The notes below the pieces were generated by a model, which did no database searches, had not been told where the DNA came from, and saw only the letters and a program-made list of their open reading frames with translations. A stretch of 64,000 nucleotides of DNA. It comes from Dendrocalamus latiflorus (Eukaryota > Streptophyta > Magnoliopsida > Poales > Poaceae). This document shows, one piece after another, positions 24,505 through 35,951 of this stretch. The stretch is taken from contig CM029638.1 of assembly GCA_017311315.1 (NCBI GenBank), positions 8,800,368 to 8,864,367 on the forward strand. Direction: 5' to 3'. A program made the translations under genes and the position numbers. How positions within the stretch are numbered: position 1 is the stretch's first letter; every line of letters begins with the position of its first letter.

Positions 24505-26847
24505 ATGCTGCTCCACCTCCTCACCTCCTCCTCCCTGACCCCGACGCGCCCCTCTCCTCGGCGACCGTGTGGCGGCGCGGCGGTTGCGACGGTGAGGTGT
24601 GCGTCCTCCTCGGTCCCGTCGCCGTTGCCGTCGTCATCGGCGTCGGCCGCCGCGGCGGGGCAGCAGGTGGCGAAGGTGCACAGCTATGGGACGATGGACT
24701 ACGAGCGGCGGGCGGCGCTGCGGTGGAGCAGCCTGTACCGGCGCATCGCGGTGGGCCACGGAGGCCGGCCGGTAGGGCGCACGCTCGGGGCCTGGGACGA
24801 GTGCGAGCGCCGCCTCGACAAGTGGGAGCTCTGCCGCATCGCCAAGGAGCTCCGCAAGTTCCGCCGATTCAACCTCGCGCTCCAAGTAACGATGCCTTTG
24901 TCGCATCTCTCGGCGATCTATTTGTTTTTTTGCTTGATAAGCGATCCGGCAATTTTGGGAATTGTTATGCTATTAAACAATTAGGCGGAGTTTACTTTGA
25001 TTTAAGGGGGCTAATGTTGGTAAGATTATGCATATTCCAATCACAGAACTTTGCTAAAGATGGGATCTTTCATGGTTACTTGCATAATTGCATTGGCTTA
25101 AGTGTTATAAAATTGTAGGAAATTTTGTATCTCGTGTGTGCGTTTTTTTATGTTGAAATTCTACGGGTAGTTGGACCACAATTGAGGCTGAAATTTAGTG
25201 TCATTTAAGTATGCTGGTAGATGTCTTGCAAAAAATACAAGTTTGGAAACAAGGCTAACGGTTAAGGTTGGAATATAAGTCGGAATTTTTCCAGTTATAC
25301 TTTGAGCAGATTTACCACCATATCACTGGCAATTCAATGTTCAAAGGATGACCTTGCAAATATATAACGAGATAAAGTTATAGACTTTTGTACTTACTCC
25401 GATTCAGCCAACGCACCAGATTATTATGAAATTGGGACTAAATTGGAAAAAACAATAGCCACTGTGTATCCAATGTAAGAGAAATAAGCAATAACTTGGT
25501 GTGGGGAACAATAGCTCATTGCCCTTAACGGCCTTGCAAATCCTTCTCAATGCTCACCCTTCGATGTAATGATAGTTCATGACAAGAGTTAGAATTTCCA
25601 TTCTTGCTGCTACCTTATGTTTTGGTGCCTTTTGATGGTTAACCCTCCTAATAGTCGTATTGGTTCTCATCAGGTATTTTCTGTGACATGCACAGGTTTA
25701 TGATTGGATGACTGAGCGCAGGGATAGATTTTCACTCTCATCTAGTGACATGGCAATCCAGCTGGATCTGATTGCAAAAGTACGTGGTGTTTCACATGCT
25801 GAAGAATACTTTGAGGAACTTCCTGATCCCTTGAAGGACAAGCGAACATATGGTTCTCTTCTCAATGTTTATGCTCAAGCTAGGATGAAAGAGAAAACAA
25901 AAGACACATTTGAGCAGATGAGAAAAAAAGGATTTGCAACTGACACATTACCTTTTAATGTGTTGATGAATTTTTATGTGGATGTTGGAGAGCCTGAGAA
26001 AGTGCTGATAATTATTGATGAGATGAAGGAAAGAAATGTTGCTTTTGATGTTTGCACTTACAACATTTGGATAAAGAGCTGTGCAGCTATGCAAGATGCT
26101 GATGGAATGGAGCGAGTGTTTAACCAGATGATTGCTGATGAGTCTGTTGTTGCTAATTGGACTACTTATACCACACTTGCTAGCATGCATATTAAGCTGG
26201 GGAACTTTGAAAAGGCAGAAGAATGCCTGAAAGAAGCTGAAAAGAGAACAACAGGTAGGGAGAAAAAATGTTTTCATTTTCTCATCACACTCTATAGCAA
26301 CCTTGGCAAGAAGGAAGAAGTCTACCGCATTTGGAATTGGTATAAAGCAACTTTCCCCACAATTCATAACCTGGGTTATCAGGAGGTATTATCTGCCCTT
26401 GTTAGGGTAGGAGATATTGAGGGAGCTGAACTTCTATACGAAGAATGGGCATCCAAAAGTTCTAGTTTTGATCCTAAGACTATGAACATTTTATTAGCAT
26501 GGTATGCTAGAGAAGGTTTAGTCGCCAAGGCTGAACAAACTCTGAATCGATTTGTTGAGAAAGGTGGAAACCCAAAACCGAACACCTGGGAAATCCTTGC
26601 CACAGCGCACCTTAAGGATAATCAATTATCTGAAGCTCTGTCATGTATGGAGAAAGCCGCAGCAGTTACAAGTGCAAGTAAATGGAGACCAAGACCAACC
26701 AATGTTGAGAGTCTCCTGGCAAATTTCAAGGAGAAAAATGACACAGAGAGTGCAGACAGGCTAATGAGTGTACTTAGAAGTAGAGGGTGTGCTGAGAATG
26801 AAGAATACAAGTCATTGATTGACACTTATGCTTTTGTGAACACATGA
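24505..26847 (+). CDS. P-class pentatricopeptide repeat protein (At1g02150-like)
   Basis: Two exons, 24505-24885 and 25696-26847, join at a phase-0 GT-AG intron to give 510 residues. The first 60 or so residues are Ser/Ala/Arg-rich without acidic residues, a typical chloroplast or mitochondrial transit peptide. A conserved non-repeat block follows (about residues 70-175, with LDKWELCRIAKELRKFRRFNLA spanning the end of exon 1). From about residue 178 to 456 there are roughly eight 34-36-residue PPR motifs, for example YGSLLNVYAQ, FNVLMNFYVD, TYTTLASMHI, MNILLAWYAR and TWEILATAHL. No E, DYW or SMR extension is present, so it is P class: these bind organelle RNA in a sequence-specific way for stability, splicing or translation. 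The target cannot be read from the sequence. The layout resembles the Arabidopsis protein At1g02150 (from memory). The start has Kozak-like GCC GCC before ATG. Confidence 0.9.
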
Positions 26848-27339
26848 TGCTGAACAGACATCAACAATATGATGATTATTACGCCCTGAACACTTGCATT
26901 ACTTCTTTGTAATGTTTTCTAGATATCGTTAGAACCCCTGAGAATTCATGTGGTATATTTCTTCTATTTGAGAGAGGTTAGCTGCATTTGATCAGTTGTT
27001 TCCCTAGACAAAATTTTTGATCAGTTGTTTCCCTAGACAAAATTGTACAACGAGGTACATAGATCTACCTTCTTTCTCATCACTTGGTTCAGTTAGAAAA
27101 TGACCGCGAAGAAGAGACCATTTACAGGATTTTTATTGACGTCACTATTGAGGATTTAATCATGCCTTCTGTATGCAAGAGTTCCTTTCAGTCACTTGTT
27201 GGGTTTGTTTCCTTTGTTTGGTAGAATTCAGCATGTTGTTTCCTTTGTTTGGTAAAATTCAGTCTTTTATCTTAAACTGCACATATATTACATGTGGTTG
27301 CTTTGCTTACCTGGCAAGTCAATCAGGTGATGCATGACT
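26848..27339. other. PPR 3' flank with two short tandem duplications
   Basis: TTGATCAGTTGTTTCCCTAG repeats directly at about 26988 and 27016, and TGTTTCCTTTGTTTGGTA repeats at about 27205 and 27236. The stretch probably includes the 3' UTR. No further gene seen. Confidence 0.5.
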
Positions 27340-27814
27340 GGAAATGTAACATCCCGGCCCTCCACAGGACCCAAGATACTACCACCACACACTTACCATT
27401 TCAAAGATGTTGCTAATCTAACTTTTAGTAGCACCTCTATTTTTTTCCTTTATGATTACCCAGAGGAGTAAACAACAGATAAATATTGGATACTCACAAT
27501 AAGCCAACTAATTTTATATTGCACGAACCATAACATAACCAGATTTTGGGCTCCATGACCATGGAGACTCACCATCACGGCTCGCAAGCAAACTGAACCA
27601 AACGGTGAACCACACAAGACTTAATACTATACTAAACATAAAAGCTCAGTGTATGGCTAAACTGTTATTTCATATGTGCAGTGCCAAAAGAATTATTCCC
27701 ATTCCATGCATGTCGCCGTTATTCACCTAAAAACAACGACAAAGTAAAGGTGAGTCCGGAGACTCAACAAACACACGATAAAACAGTAACATCACTTTAG
27801 CAATTCAATCGATT

Positions 27815-27990
27815 TCACAAACTGTAAGCTGCAAATCAACTCTATGACTGCAAACTGTAAATTAAATCTGTAACTGTAAACTGTAAATCAATTCTATGTC
27901 TGTAAGCTGTAAATCAACTCTGTAACTGTAAACTGTAAATCAACTCTGTAACTGTAAACTGTAAATTAATTCTGTAACTGTAAATTGTAT
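27815..27990. repeat. About 27 bp tandem array inside the LTR
   Basis: Six or so imperfect copies of a unit like ACTGTAAACTGTAAATCAAC plus TCTGTA run from 27815 to 27990. Part of the same array is seen in the inverted copy at 9955-10195, so it belongs to the LTR family. Confidence 0.75.
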
Positions 27991-28293
27991 CATTTTCCTT
28001 GTCACTTTCATGCAATGCATCTGTAATGCGTCTGTAACTGTAGCTTATACCGGTATAGCGGAGGGTACACCCGTCGATGTCACCCTCTCCCTCCATCCCG
28101 TGGAGGTGCCTACCTCTGTAGGTCTTATTCAAGAGCACTCCGGACTAGTCATAAGACTTTCTCACCGACCTAGCTCTTATGCATTTTGCATGATGCAATA
28201 TGCTTCAAATGTGGATATCTAATCATAAACGGTACTCATCAAGGTATGATTAGCATATAATCACATGCATCATCTCATAAATATTGTAAATAA

Positions 28294-28623
28294 TGTCATG
28301 GGTGTGGGCCTTGGACCCAGCCAGTCGGTTCATTATTAGAAAGTAGAGTTTAGTTTCTATTTGAGTTAGAGATCAGTTTCCTTTTATTAGAGATATAATT
28401 AGATATATGATATTAGTTTGTATATTTGTTAGAGATATAATTGAGATTAGATTCTATCTGTTAGGGAGAGCCATCTATATAAGAGGGCTACCGCATGCTA
28501 TTGGAATCAATCAGAGAAATAACAAAGTCTTCCTCTTCTATAGTCTCTCTCTCCTTCTACGTCGACGCCATCCGGCCATCCTCTTGGTGGTGTTTACCCC
28601 CTCATGAACTAAGGTTCATGACA
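28294..28623 (+). mobile_element. Nested short LTR (copia-like), about 330 bp
   Basis: The ends are TGTCATG and CATGACA, an LTR-type TG...CA pair with a 7 bp inverted repeat. Inside is a TATA-like CTATATAAGAG at about 28474 and a T/C-rich 3' part, as expected for a complete LTR with its own promoter. Flanking pentamers do not match clearly, so the ends may be off by a few bases or mutated. It interrupts the sequence of the surrounding 2.7 kb LTR. Confidence 0.55.
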
Positions 28624-30062
28624 TCATAGTATGGAAACGTAAATAACAAACATTCACCACAGTTTACTGTTTTACCATGCACTTACCTGTTAACTTGGCG
28701 GACGGTGTATGGACAGCACCAGACTTGAACCGCCACCTGAACAAGCATTAACTATTTCAATTCATTGCTAATGCAATACATTCATATACGAGCAAACGAC
28801 ATCGCTCTAACGTCCAACCCGACATAATCAAACCCTGTCCCACCGGGTAACTTCTCATTTCCCGATACTTAACCAGTCTGTAAAATTAGCGATCTCATTA
28901 TTTATACTCGCCGACCGAATTCTACATGCTTAACCTCACTTTAATCGATCACACTATTGAACCTCAATTTATTTTCTCCTCCTCCCTCTTCTGCCACAGA
29001 TCGACCAGATCAACAGTGGCAGTACCGATTTTGCCGTTCAGGCATTCATATTAATAAACGATATCTAACTAGCCAGATGCATCAATTCTAATTATCGGCA
29101 TATTACTTATGCACAACTCGATAAATAAGCAGGGAGAAGGGTTTTCGAGGCATTACCCTGACCCCAACGACTGGATCAGGGCACTATCTTCCTTCCTTGG
29201 CCGGATCTGACAGATCTGGCAACGGATCAAATTTTCCGTCTTTTTTTCCTCCTCTCTCTTTTTTCCTTCTCTCTCTCTCTTTTCTTCCGGCGCCGGCTCT
29301 CTCCTTCTCTTTTCTTTTCTCCCTCTTACTTTTTCCTCCGCCGGCGCTTCCTTCTTCTTTTCTTTTCTTCATAGCCTGCGGCTCCCTCCTTCTCTTCTTT
29401 TTCTTCACGCCGCCGGCAGCTCCTTCTTCCTCTCTTTTCTTCACTCCGCCAGCGCCCTTCTCTTTCTTCTCTCGGTCGACGACTTCCTCCTCCTCTCCCT
29501 CACGGCCGGCGCCTCCCCAACAGACTCCTCTACTAGTTCCCTCTCCCTCTTTTTCACCGACGGGAGGCCGATGGTAGTGCACAGTCACTGGAGGTGCTCG
29601 GCCTCTCCCTCCACTGCTCTCAGCTAGCCAGCCCTCCACCCCGGGCCAGCTCCCCGCTCTTCCCTCGACTCCCTCCTATGAGGCGTATGGCCAGCAGAGT
29701 AAGGGAAGACGACGGTGAGCCGCGGGGAGGAGTGGCGGCAGTAGTAGGGGCGGGAAAGCAAGGCGGGGGCAGTGGCGCTAGGCGACAGCGATGCACGTGA
29801 GCTGGCGACAACAACGGCGGCGCAACAATGTGAGGCGGCGGCGGCTGCCGGAGGGTGACGAGCGACGGCGCCGGGGGTGGTGAGCGGCGGCGCCGACGGG
29901 TGGGCGAGCGGCAACAACGAATGCAAGGGGGAGCGGCAACACGCAGGTGAGCACGGGGAGAAGGTAAAATTGGCTTTTACTTCTTCCCCTCCCCAGATCT
30001 CTCTCTTATATGGCATAGCATGGGCCGGGCTGGGCCAAATCCGGCCCAGGTATTACAGGAAA

Positions 30063-31760
30063 TTTATCTTCTCAGTCATTTCTTGGGATTGAGGGGGTAC
30101 TTCAATGCTTGCACGTTGTCACTTTGACACTGCTTAATTTTACTTTGGCCCTTTGCTTCATACCACTCGGCTACGGCTTGCAAATCATAAAGTGCAACTC
30201 AAGTTTTAAAATTGCATTTGTTAACTTCCTTTATCATTGACATATTTATTTCTGGTTGGCACATTTGTTCTGTAGATCTTGAAACCATGACAATGGTAGA
30301 TGAACTGCCTGGAAATTTAACAAGGACGACCCTGGAATTCTCTCTTTCCGATGGCGCTACTTTGCTGAGCAATCTCTTTCCGTCAGAAAAGTAGTATACT
30401 TGATTGCAGGTTGCTCATAGTAATGTGAATTACAGCATGTGGGGGTCACTGCACGAGGAGGGTGGTTGCAATTGCAGTCACTTGATGCTTTGTTGCATCC
30501 AAATTTAGATCAAGATGCAGCACTAAACTAATGGCCAGATTCCTTCACAGCCAGGTGGTAAACAATTAAACAAACAGTGAGCTCAAAAGGTAAAAACAAA
30601 GGATCTATTGCTCGCTTTGTTCAGATGTCATCGACCATTTTATTTCTGAACGAAGATTCAGTTCCGGCTGCAAATTATAGTTCAGTGTACTGAAATTCTG
30701 TCCTGGACAACAATGCAGATAAGGACCTTAGAACATGAACATGATCGAGACCTGCCTAATTTTTGTTCAGTAGTTGGCAAGAAATGTAAAAAAGGGATAT
30801 GAGAGGCGTACTGGTAACTACCGTGTATTTGTACTGATCAATTTGCTTCGAAGCAGCAGAGACAAACCAGCATCTAGCGACAAAAAGACAGTAGTATTCT
30901 TCTACGACTGGTGAGTGGAGACAAATGCTAAACGCAACGTATAAAATGATTGTATAGTTTTATAATATAATATACAACTTAAGGCATATGCTGACTGTGA
31001 TCCACACTGGTCTCGTGTTATTGGCCGTTTGACCTTTAAGCAGACGTGAACATCATTTTCATCTGAAGATTTTGGGAAGAGGCAGAGAGCTGTGGATGTG
31101 TGATCGATACGTCCGGCCGATTAATTCTGCGAACGCTTTTCGAATGATGAAACATGAAAAAACACTTTCACTGGCTGGGATCATATACGTAAAAACATCG
31201 ATTTTACACATTTTTCCTCCCACTCGGAGCCAGATTTTGTGTGCACTTGTCTATTTGGGCGCTCTTCCAACGTCACATCTCTACCATTTTGACACGTCTG
31301 TGACACCTCTAGTAAGCCAAGCGCAAGTAAGAACAACCGAGCATGCAACTCTCAGTAAAGAATGCCTTCTAGTCTATTTACTTAACCAAGCTACTGCATG
31401 ACTAATCGACAACCAGCCACGTACCGGTGCTAAACATGTCAAAATGCAAGGAATATTCCATGGTAAAAGCCTGAAAGCAGAAGGGGAAAGTGATATAAAG
31501 GTATATCTAGGGAAATTTACGTGAGAATTATGTATTTTTTCTGCAAAAAATTGCTATGAAATATCCCTGAGATTCATACGTTGGAAAATTCACATGCTTA
31601 AATGCAAGAAATAGTATCAATCTTTAGGGCTCGTTTGGAGAGCAGGCATTTCCCCCTATTTTTATAGGAAATAAATTGATCTCAGTGAAAATTATGTTAG
31701 AGACATGTGAGATTCGTATGTTGCAAACAGACTTTCAGGACACGTACCCAGTTCCATTGT
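30063..31760. other. Intergenic; no gene supported
   Basis: A 60-codon frame at 30212-30394 follows a possible acceptor (TTTGTTCTGTAG) but has no donor partner or family resemblance. Around 31628-31735 the words GGGCTCGTTTGGAGAG and TTGCAAACAGACTTTC hint at a truncated MITE. Before insertion of the LTR, this stretch adjoined the PPR 3' flank. Confidence 0.4.
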
Positions 31761-31943
31761 ATAAACATTTATAAAGCTCGTATTTGAAACAAAGTTTTAT
31801 AGAGGAAGTTTTAATAACCACCTTCCCTCTCCCTCCATTCTGTATAACGAACTCTTCAACTCTCCATCAACTCCACCCTCTCCACCGCTCAAGAACTCAC
31901 ACATACACACACACCGCAGCATCCAAAGGCCCAATAAGCCATC
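31761..31943 (+). promoter_or_regulatory. Putative core promoter and leader of the cyclin gene
   Basis: TTTATAAAGC at about 31768 is a plausible TATA box about 175 bp before the ATG at 31944. The leader is C/A-rich with CACACACACC just upstream of the start. Assigned from position and sequence only. Confidence 0.4.
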
Positions 31944-34315
31944 ATGGCCGAGGAGGAGGATCTGGCGGACATGCCTCGGGTGGTGGGCGTCCTCTCCGCG
32001 CTCCTGGAGCGCGTCGCGGAGCACAACGACGCGGCGGCGGGGGCGGAGCTGGCGGCCGCGCCGGCGCCGGCGTCGGCGTTCCGGGGGACGACGAAGCCCG
32101 ACATCTCGGTGCGCGCGTACATGGCGCGCATCGCGCGGTTCGCGGGGTGCAGCCCCGCGTGCTACGTCGTGGCCTACATCTACCTCGACCGCTTCCTGCG
32201 CCGCGGCCGCCGACGCGCGCTCGCCGTGGACTCCTACAGCGTGCACCGCCTCCTCATCACCGCCGTGCTCGCCGCCGTCAAGTTCATGGACGACATGTGA
32301 GTGCGCCTATACACTGCAGGCCTGGTCGCAATCTAATTTCTGTGACGATCGAGTTCTTTTTTTTTTTTTGACGGTGTTGCTGTTCTTGGGTCCAGTTGGT
32401 GCTCAAGCCAGTAATGCTTTCCTTACACGAAAGAATTAGAACAGAAACAAGTAGAATTCTCTAGATCTTTGCGATGTGTTATGTGAAATAAATCCCATTG
32501 AGAATTCTATTTAGGAAGATTCAAATTGGTATGGTGCGTGGGCACTTTTCTTCGCATATTTCCCTGAATCAAGAGGTACAGATGGCAGGCATTGGATGGA
32601 CCATGAGGGGAATTCAGATACTCCATTCAGGAATGTGAAAATTGTGGCGGAGAGATAGCTTGATTATCGCATGACTTTCGTTCTCTTGTGCTTAACTTGG
32701 ACAATTTTATCTACTTGTTGACTTTTGAGACAAAGCATTATGGTATACTTCTTAGCTTGCTTCTTTTGTTCTTGTTTAAATCATTGTCAACCACTTGCTA
32801 GTTGGGACTCTTTAAGTCTATCATGTCCACCCCAAGTTTGAAATTGTAAAGGTGTAGTTTTCTTCTCCACTGTTAACATTGGTGTTGATGGTGTTAAGTG
32901 TTACAGATGCAGTATTGTTTAAGCCATAGCAGAGACAATCTTGGTGAATTGTGGACATAGGAGCATCTGATGAGATAAGATAAATATCTTATTCTGGAAG
33001 CCAGTATCACGTAGGATGCATTAGCAGAGTACATTCTTTAAGGAGCAGAACCCAACAGAGGACTTAGCGTTAGCTCAGTTGGCTTGCTTCGCAGGTGAGC
33101 AGCCGCCCGGGCTCCATCTCAGGTAGCCTCGTTATCTCGGGGTACTGTTCCCATAAACAGTACCCTAGAGAGAGGTACACACATGTGCGTTCAGTGGTAT
33201 TGCACGTGCCCGCACCCTGAAGGCTGTTGAGACTCCGTTTAAATTCCTAACGTGTGTAAAGACATGCACACGTGTGTATGTGTGGTGTGCGTAGGTGTTC
33301 GTGGGTTATGTGCGTCCGTCTTGTACCAAAAAAAAAAAAGAGCACAACCCAACAACCCCCTCCCTAAATCGTAACAAGCACAGGGCGACTGAAAACTGCA
33401 CCAGATATGAGAAGAACACATTGCATATTTGCATCGGAGACTTTGTTGTATTATCTCAGGGCTCACATTAAGTACAGCAAGTATTATCTGCTCTTGAGGT
33501 GAGGGGTGTGGGCAACATAGATACAATGGTGGTTCCGCTGTTCCTTCCATCCAACCACACATGCCAAGCTGTGATAGAGTGTGACAGTGGCAACTTGCCC
33601 CTTGCTGATGCTCACTAGCTAGCCCAATTCCCTCCTGCCAGGAGCATCTCATCTAACCCTATCTCCTTTTTCTTCTGAAGTAATTACCCAGTTACCCATT
33701 TGAAAATATCTTCCTTATATGAAACATTACTAGGCGACTCAATTGGCCAATTGACATTCTATAAGAATTGATTTGGTGTGCCTCTTTTTTCGAAGGAAGT
33801 TGGTGTGCCTCTTTGGGCCATCTGGTTGGCTGTGCACTGCACGTATGTTTGGTAGCCTACTACCACTACTACCAGTGTTTCTGAAAAAAAAAAGGCTTAA
33901 ACTGATAGCTGACACATATATACAATGCGATTTTGCTATTGCACAGTCGACTGAAATTTTTTTATCTCTCAGTCACCTGAAATTGCATTCTCAGGCACCT
34001 AAAGTTGCAGTGTACTAATTTTGCTATACAATACCTTGTAGATGCTACAACAACGCCTACTTTGCCAAGGTCGGCGGCATCAGCCTGCAGGAGATGAACT
34101 ACCTCGAGGTCGACTTCCTGTTCGGCGTCGGCTTCGACCTGAACGTGTCGCCGGACACGTTCGGCCACTACTGCGCCATCCTCCAGTCCGAGATGCTGTG
34201 CCTGGAATCCCTTCCTCCTGCTGCTGTTGCTCCAAGGCTGCATTGCTGCCTGTCTGAAGGCGACAGTACTAGCAGTAGTACTCACTACTCAGCAGCAGCT
34301 AGCTGCACAGAATAG
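31944..34315 (+). CDS. P/U-type cyclin (CYCP/CYCU family)
   Basis: Exons 31944-32296 and 34042-34315 join in phase 2 across a 1,745 bp GT-AG intron, restoring DDICYNNAYFAKVGG at the junction; the encoded protein has 208 residues, the usual size of this small class. The cyclin box spans roughly residues 50-165, with SVRAYMARIARF, CSPACYVVAYIYLDRF and VHRLLITAVLAAVKFMDD before the junction, then NYLEVDFLFGVGFDLNV after it. These match P/U cyclins of the U4/P4 kind more than U2. Known members bind A-type CDKs (CDKA) and several link cell division to phosphate or brassinosteroid signals; that role is family knowledge, not shown here. The first exon is very GC-rich and the second also, while the intron is AT-rich and carries a SINE and a segment that recurs at 46950. 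The 44 C-terminal residues are Ser/Ala-rich and unique. Confidence 0.9.
33058..33339 (+). mobile_element. SINE in the cyclin intron, 282 bp
   Basis: The head reads GCGTTAGCTCAGTTGGCTTG, a tRNA-like A box, and the tail ends in a run of A. It is flanked by GAGCAGAACCCAACA (33043-33057) and GAGCACAACCCAACA (33340-33354), a 15 bp target duplication with one change. The body carries CGTGTGTA-rich sequence. A second copy is at 35687-35951. It lies inside the intron on the sense strand and does not touch splice sites. Confidence 0.85.
33538..33825. repeat. Cyclin-intron segment shared with 46950-47221
   Basis: Shared words in order are CTGTTCC(T)TCCATCCAAC, GACAGTGGCAACTT, TTGATGCTCA or TGATGCTCAC, AGCCCAATTCCCTC, CATCT or GATCT then AACCCTATC, GATATCTTCCTT and GATTTG(G/T)TGTGCCTCT. 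Identity is clear over about 285 bp but interrupted by small indels. No terminal repeats or target duplications are obvious at either copy. Confidence 0.75.
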
Positions 34316-35448
34316 ATAAGAGAGGTTGCTTCCAAGCAAGCAAGCAAGCACAGATATGCGTTACACATGTACAGATCGACATGCTTGCTTGGAAGCAAAC
34401 ATGTGCAGTACGTACGATGCGTAGGCATCAGACTATCAGAGTGATTGATCTTGATCTGCTTGGTGCTTAGTTTTAAGCTTGTTAGGTGAGATGGGTAGGG
34501 GCAGACTCAGGATAAAAAATGAGCGGGAGCACCCACATATGATAAAGTAACATACATACACTTGTAAATATCGTTTTAAGTATTCATATATAGTCACTGA
34601 TGAGAAAAGTAAGGGCACAAGTTATCAGACATTTGGATGCTCCACAGAAAACCGAAATTTGAGTGGGGCCTCTTTGGTGGGCACAGCAAGTCGAGGTGCA
34701 GACTTAGATTGGTCTAGTGGAATTAATACAATGCTAGGTATATAATGTACTGTGTGTGTGTGTATATATTGCCTTTTTGGATCTCATCTCCCCACTGTTT
34801 CCGTTGTAGCAATCGACGTAGGTTAGTTAGAATTAATCTACAGGTGTTAATTTTGGCGTGATACATCATACCATGAGAGGATAATTAAACGATCCGATCT
34901 AGGCAGCAGCGCTCGTGATGGATCTTGGCAAATTAGGAACGGGCCACGCACAGATCGCCGCATGTCGTGCAATATGTGATTCGAGAATCCGAGGTACAAT
35001 GCGTGCTCACCAACCCATCAATCAGGTCGAACCAGTACTGGTGATTACATCACAAGAAATACCAGATTATATTTGATTATCTGAACAACTATCTGTCGGT
35101 TCGTCTCCTCCTTTAACGATCCTATCTGCAGTAGTGCCATCAGACTAGTTGTCAGAACCCAATCGAAATCCATGGCGACTCCGATTGAAATCACAAACAA
35201 ATCGATTGATTTGGGGATAAATTGAAGAAAAAAGAAGCTAGGGTTCTTAGTCTACTTTACTGGAACTAGGAGACACTGGGAATTAGCTTTCTTTTTCTTT
35301 CTCGCCTCCATTCACGCCAAATCAGCCATAAACATAGTTCGCTTGTTCCGTACATGGTGAACAGAATTAACAGCAACAAAAGCAATCACCATATATGCTG
35401 TGAAACAAGATAAATTACTAACACATGACGTCACAGTACTGAATAGTA
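34316..35448. other. Cyclin 3' flank and intergenic DNA
   Basis: No further gene seen. A (GCAA)n-like word CAAGCAAGCAAGCA follows the stop codon at 34337-34351 and its complement GCTTGCTTGGAAG lies at 34382, so the transcript could fold a hairpin here. A short (TG)n run occurs near 34752. Confidence 0.4.
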
Positions 35449-35642
35449 GATACTGAAATACTTTAGAGCCGTCGGATCATCTTGGAGCGTCATTGCTTCA
35501 TCTGCAGCGTTAGATCTTCAAAACCGACAATTGTTCAATCGTTACGATACTGAAATACTTTAGAGCCGTCGGATCATCTTGGAGCGTCATTCCTTCATCC
35601 GCAGCGTTAGATCTTCAAAACCGATACTTGTTCAATCGTTAT
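35449..35642. repeat. 97 bp perfect-spaced tandem duplication
   Basis: A unit beginning GATACTGAAATACTTTAGAG starts at 35449 and again at 35546. The two copies differ at a handful of positions only (for example ATTGCTTCATCTGC against ATTCCTTCATCCGC), so the duplication is recent compared with surrounding repeats. The unit contains GCCGTCGGATCATCTTGGAG and no open frame. Confidence 0.85.
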
Positions 35643-35686
35643 GCTGGCTGCCGACTTCTATTTCAACTCTCACGTTCTTGCTGAGG

Positions 35687-35951
35687 ACCGTAGCTCGGTT
35701 GGCTTGGAACGAAGGTGTTCGTCTAGTCCGTCTAGATTTGTTGCTCCGGTATCGCACTCACACGATTTACTTAAATAATTAGAAAGGTATAGATATACAC
35801 GTGCGTGTTCAGTGAGAAAACGTGTATCCGTGCTCTGTAAGGTCTTAGTGCCTTCACACAATTTCTAAACGTGTGTTAGAAGATACACACGCGTATGTGT
35901 GCGTGTGGTGATGAGAGTTATGTGCATCTACCTTGTACCCTCTCAAAAAAA
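35687..35951 (+). mobile_element. SINE, second copy of the same family
   Basis: Starts ACCGTAGCTCGGTTGGCTTG, matching the head of the intronic SINE, and ends TTGTACCCTCTCAAAAAA. Flanks are CTCACGTTCTTGCTGAGG (35669-35686) and CTCACATTCTTGCTAAGG (35952-35969), an 18 bp target duplication with two changes. Body words such as GTGTGTTAGAAGATACACAC and TGTGCGTGTGGTGATGAGAG parallel the first copy. Confidence 0.82.

Larger units (their letters stand above)
27345..30057 (+). mobile_element. Solo LTR, Ty3/gypsy-type, 2.7 kb
   Basis: It starts TGTAACATCCCGGCC and ends CAGGTATTACA; both flanks are GGAAA (27340-27344 and 30058-30062), a perfect 5 bp target duplication. There is no internal domain or second LTR, so recombination between LTRs probably removed the rest. 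It contains a 27 bp tandem array, a nested LTR of another family (28294-28623) and a long polypyrimidine block (about 29235-29560) that creates open but low-complexity frames on both strands. It lies between the PPR gene and the cyclin gene. Confidence 0.82.

Noticed and set aside
24348..25118. 256-codon frame overlapping the PPR first exon
   Set aside because: It is in another frame, runs through the intron, and has no family resemblance.
29184..29639. Lys/Glu-rich frame on the - strand
   Set aside because: Product of a polypyrimidine block in an LTR, not a coding gene.
31628..31735. Possible MITE (GGGCTCGTTTGGAGAG)
   Set aside because: Right-hand inverted end and target duplication could not be placed.
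31784..32371. 195-codon Arg/Gly-rich frame over the cyclin exon
   Set aside because: Shadow of the GC-rich first cyclin exon in another frame.
33058..33090. tRNA-like head (TAGCTCAGTTGGCTT)
   Set aside because: No tRNA cloverleaf follows; body, A-tail and target duplication identify a SINE rather than a functional tRNA gene.
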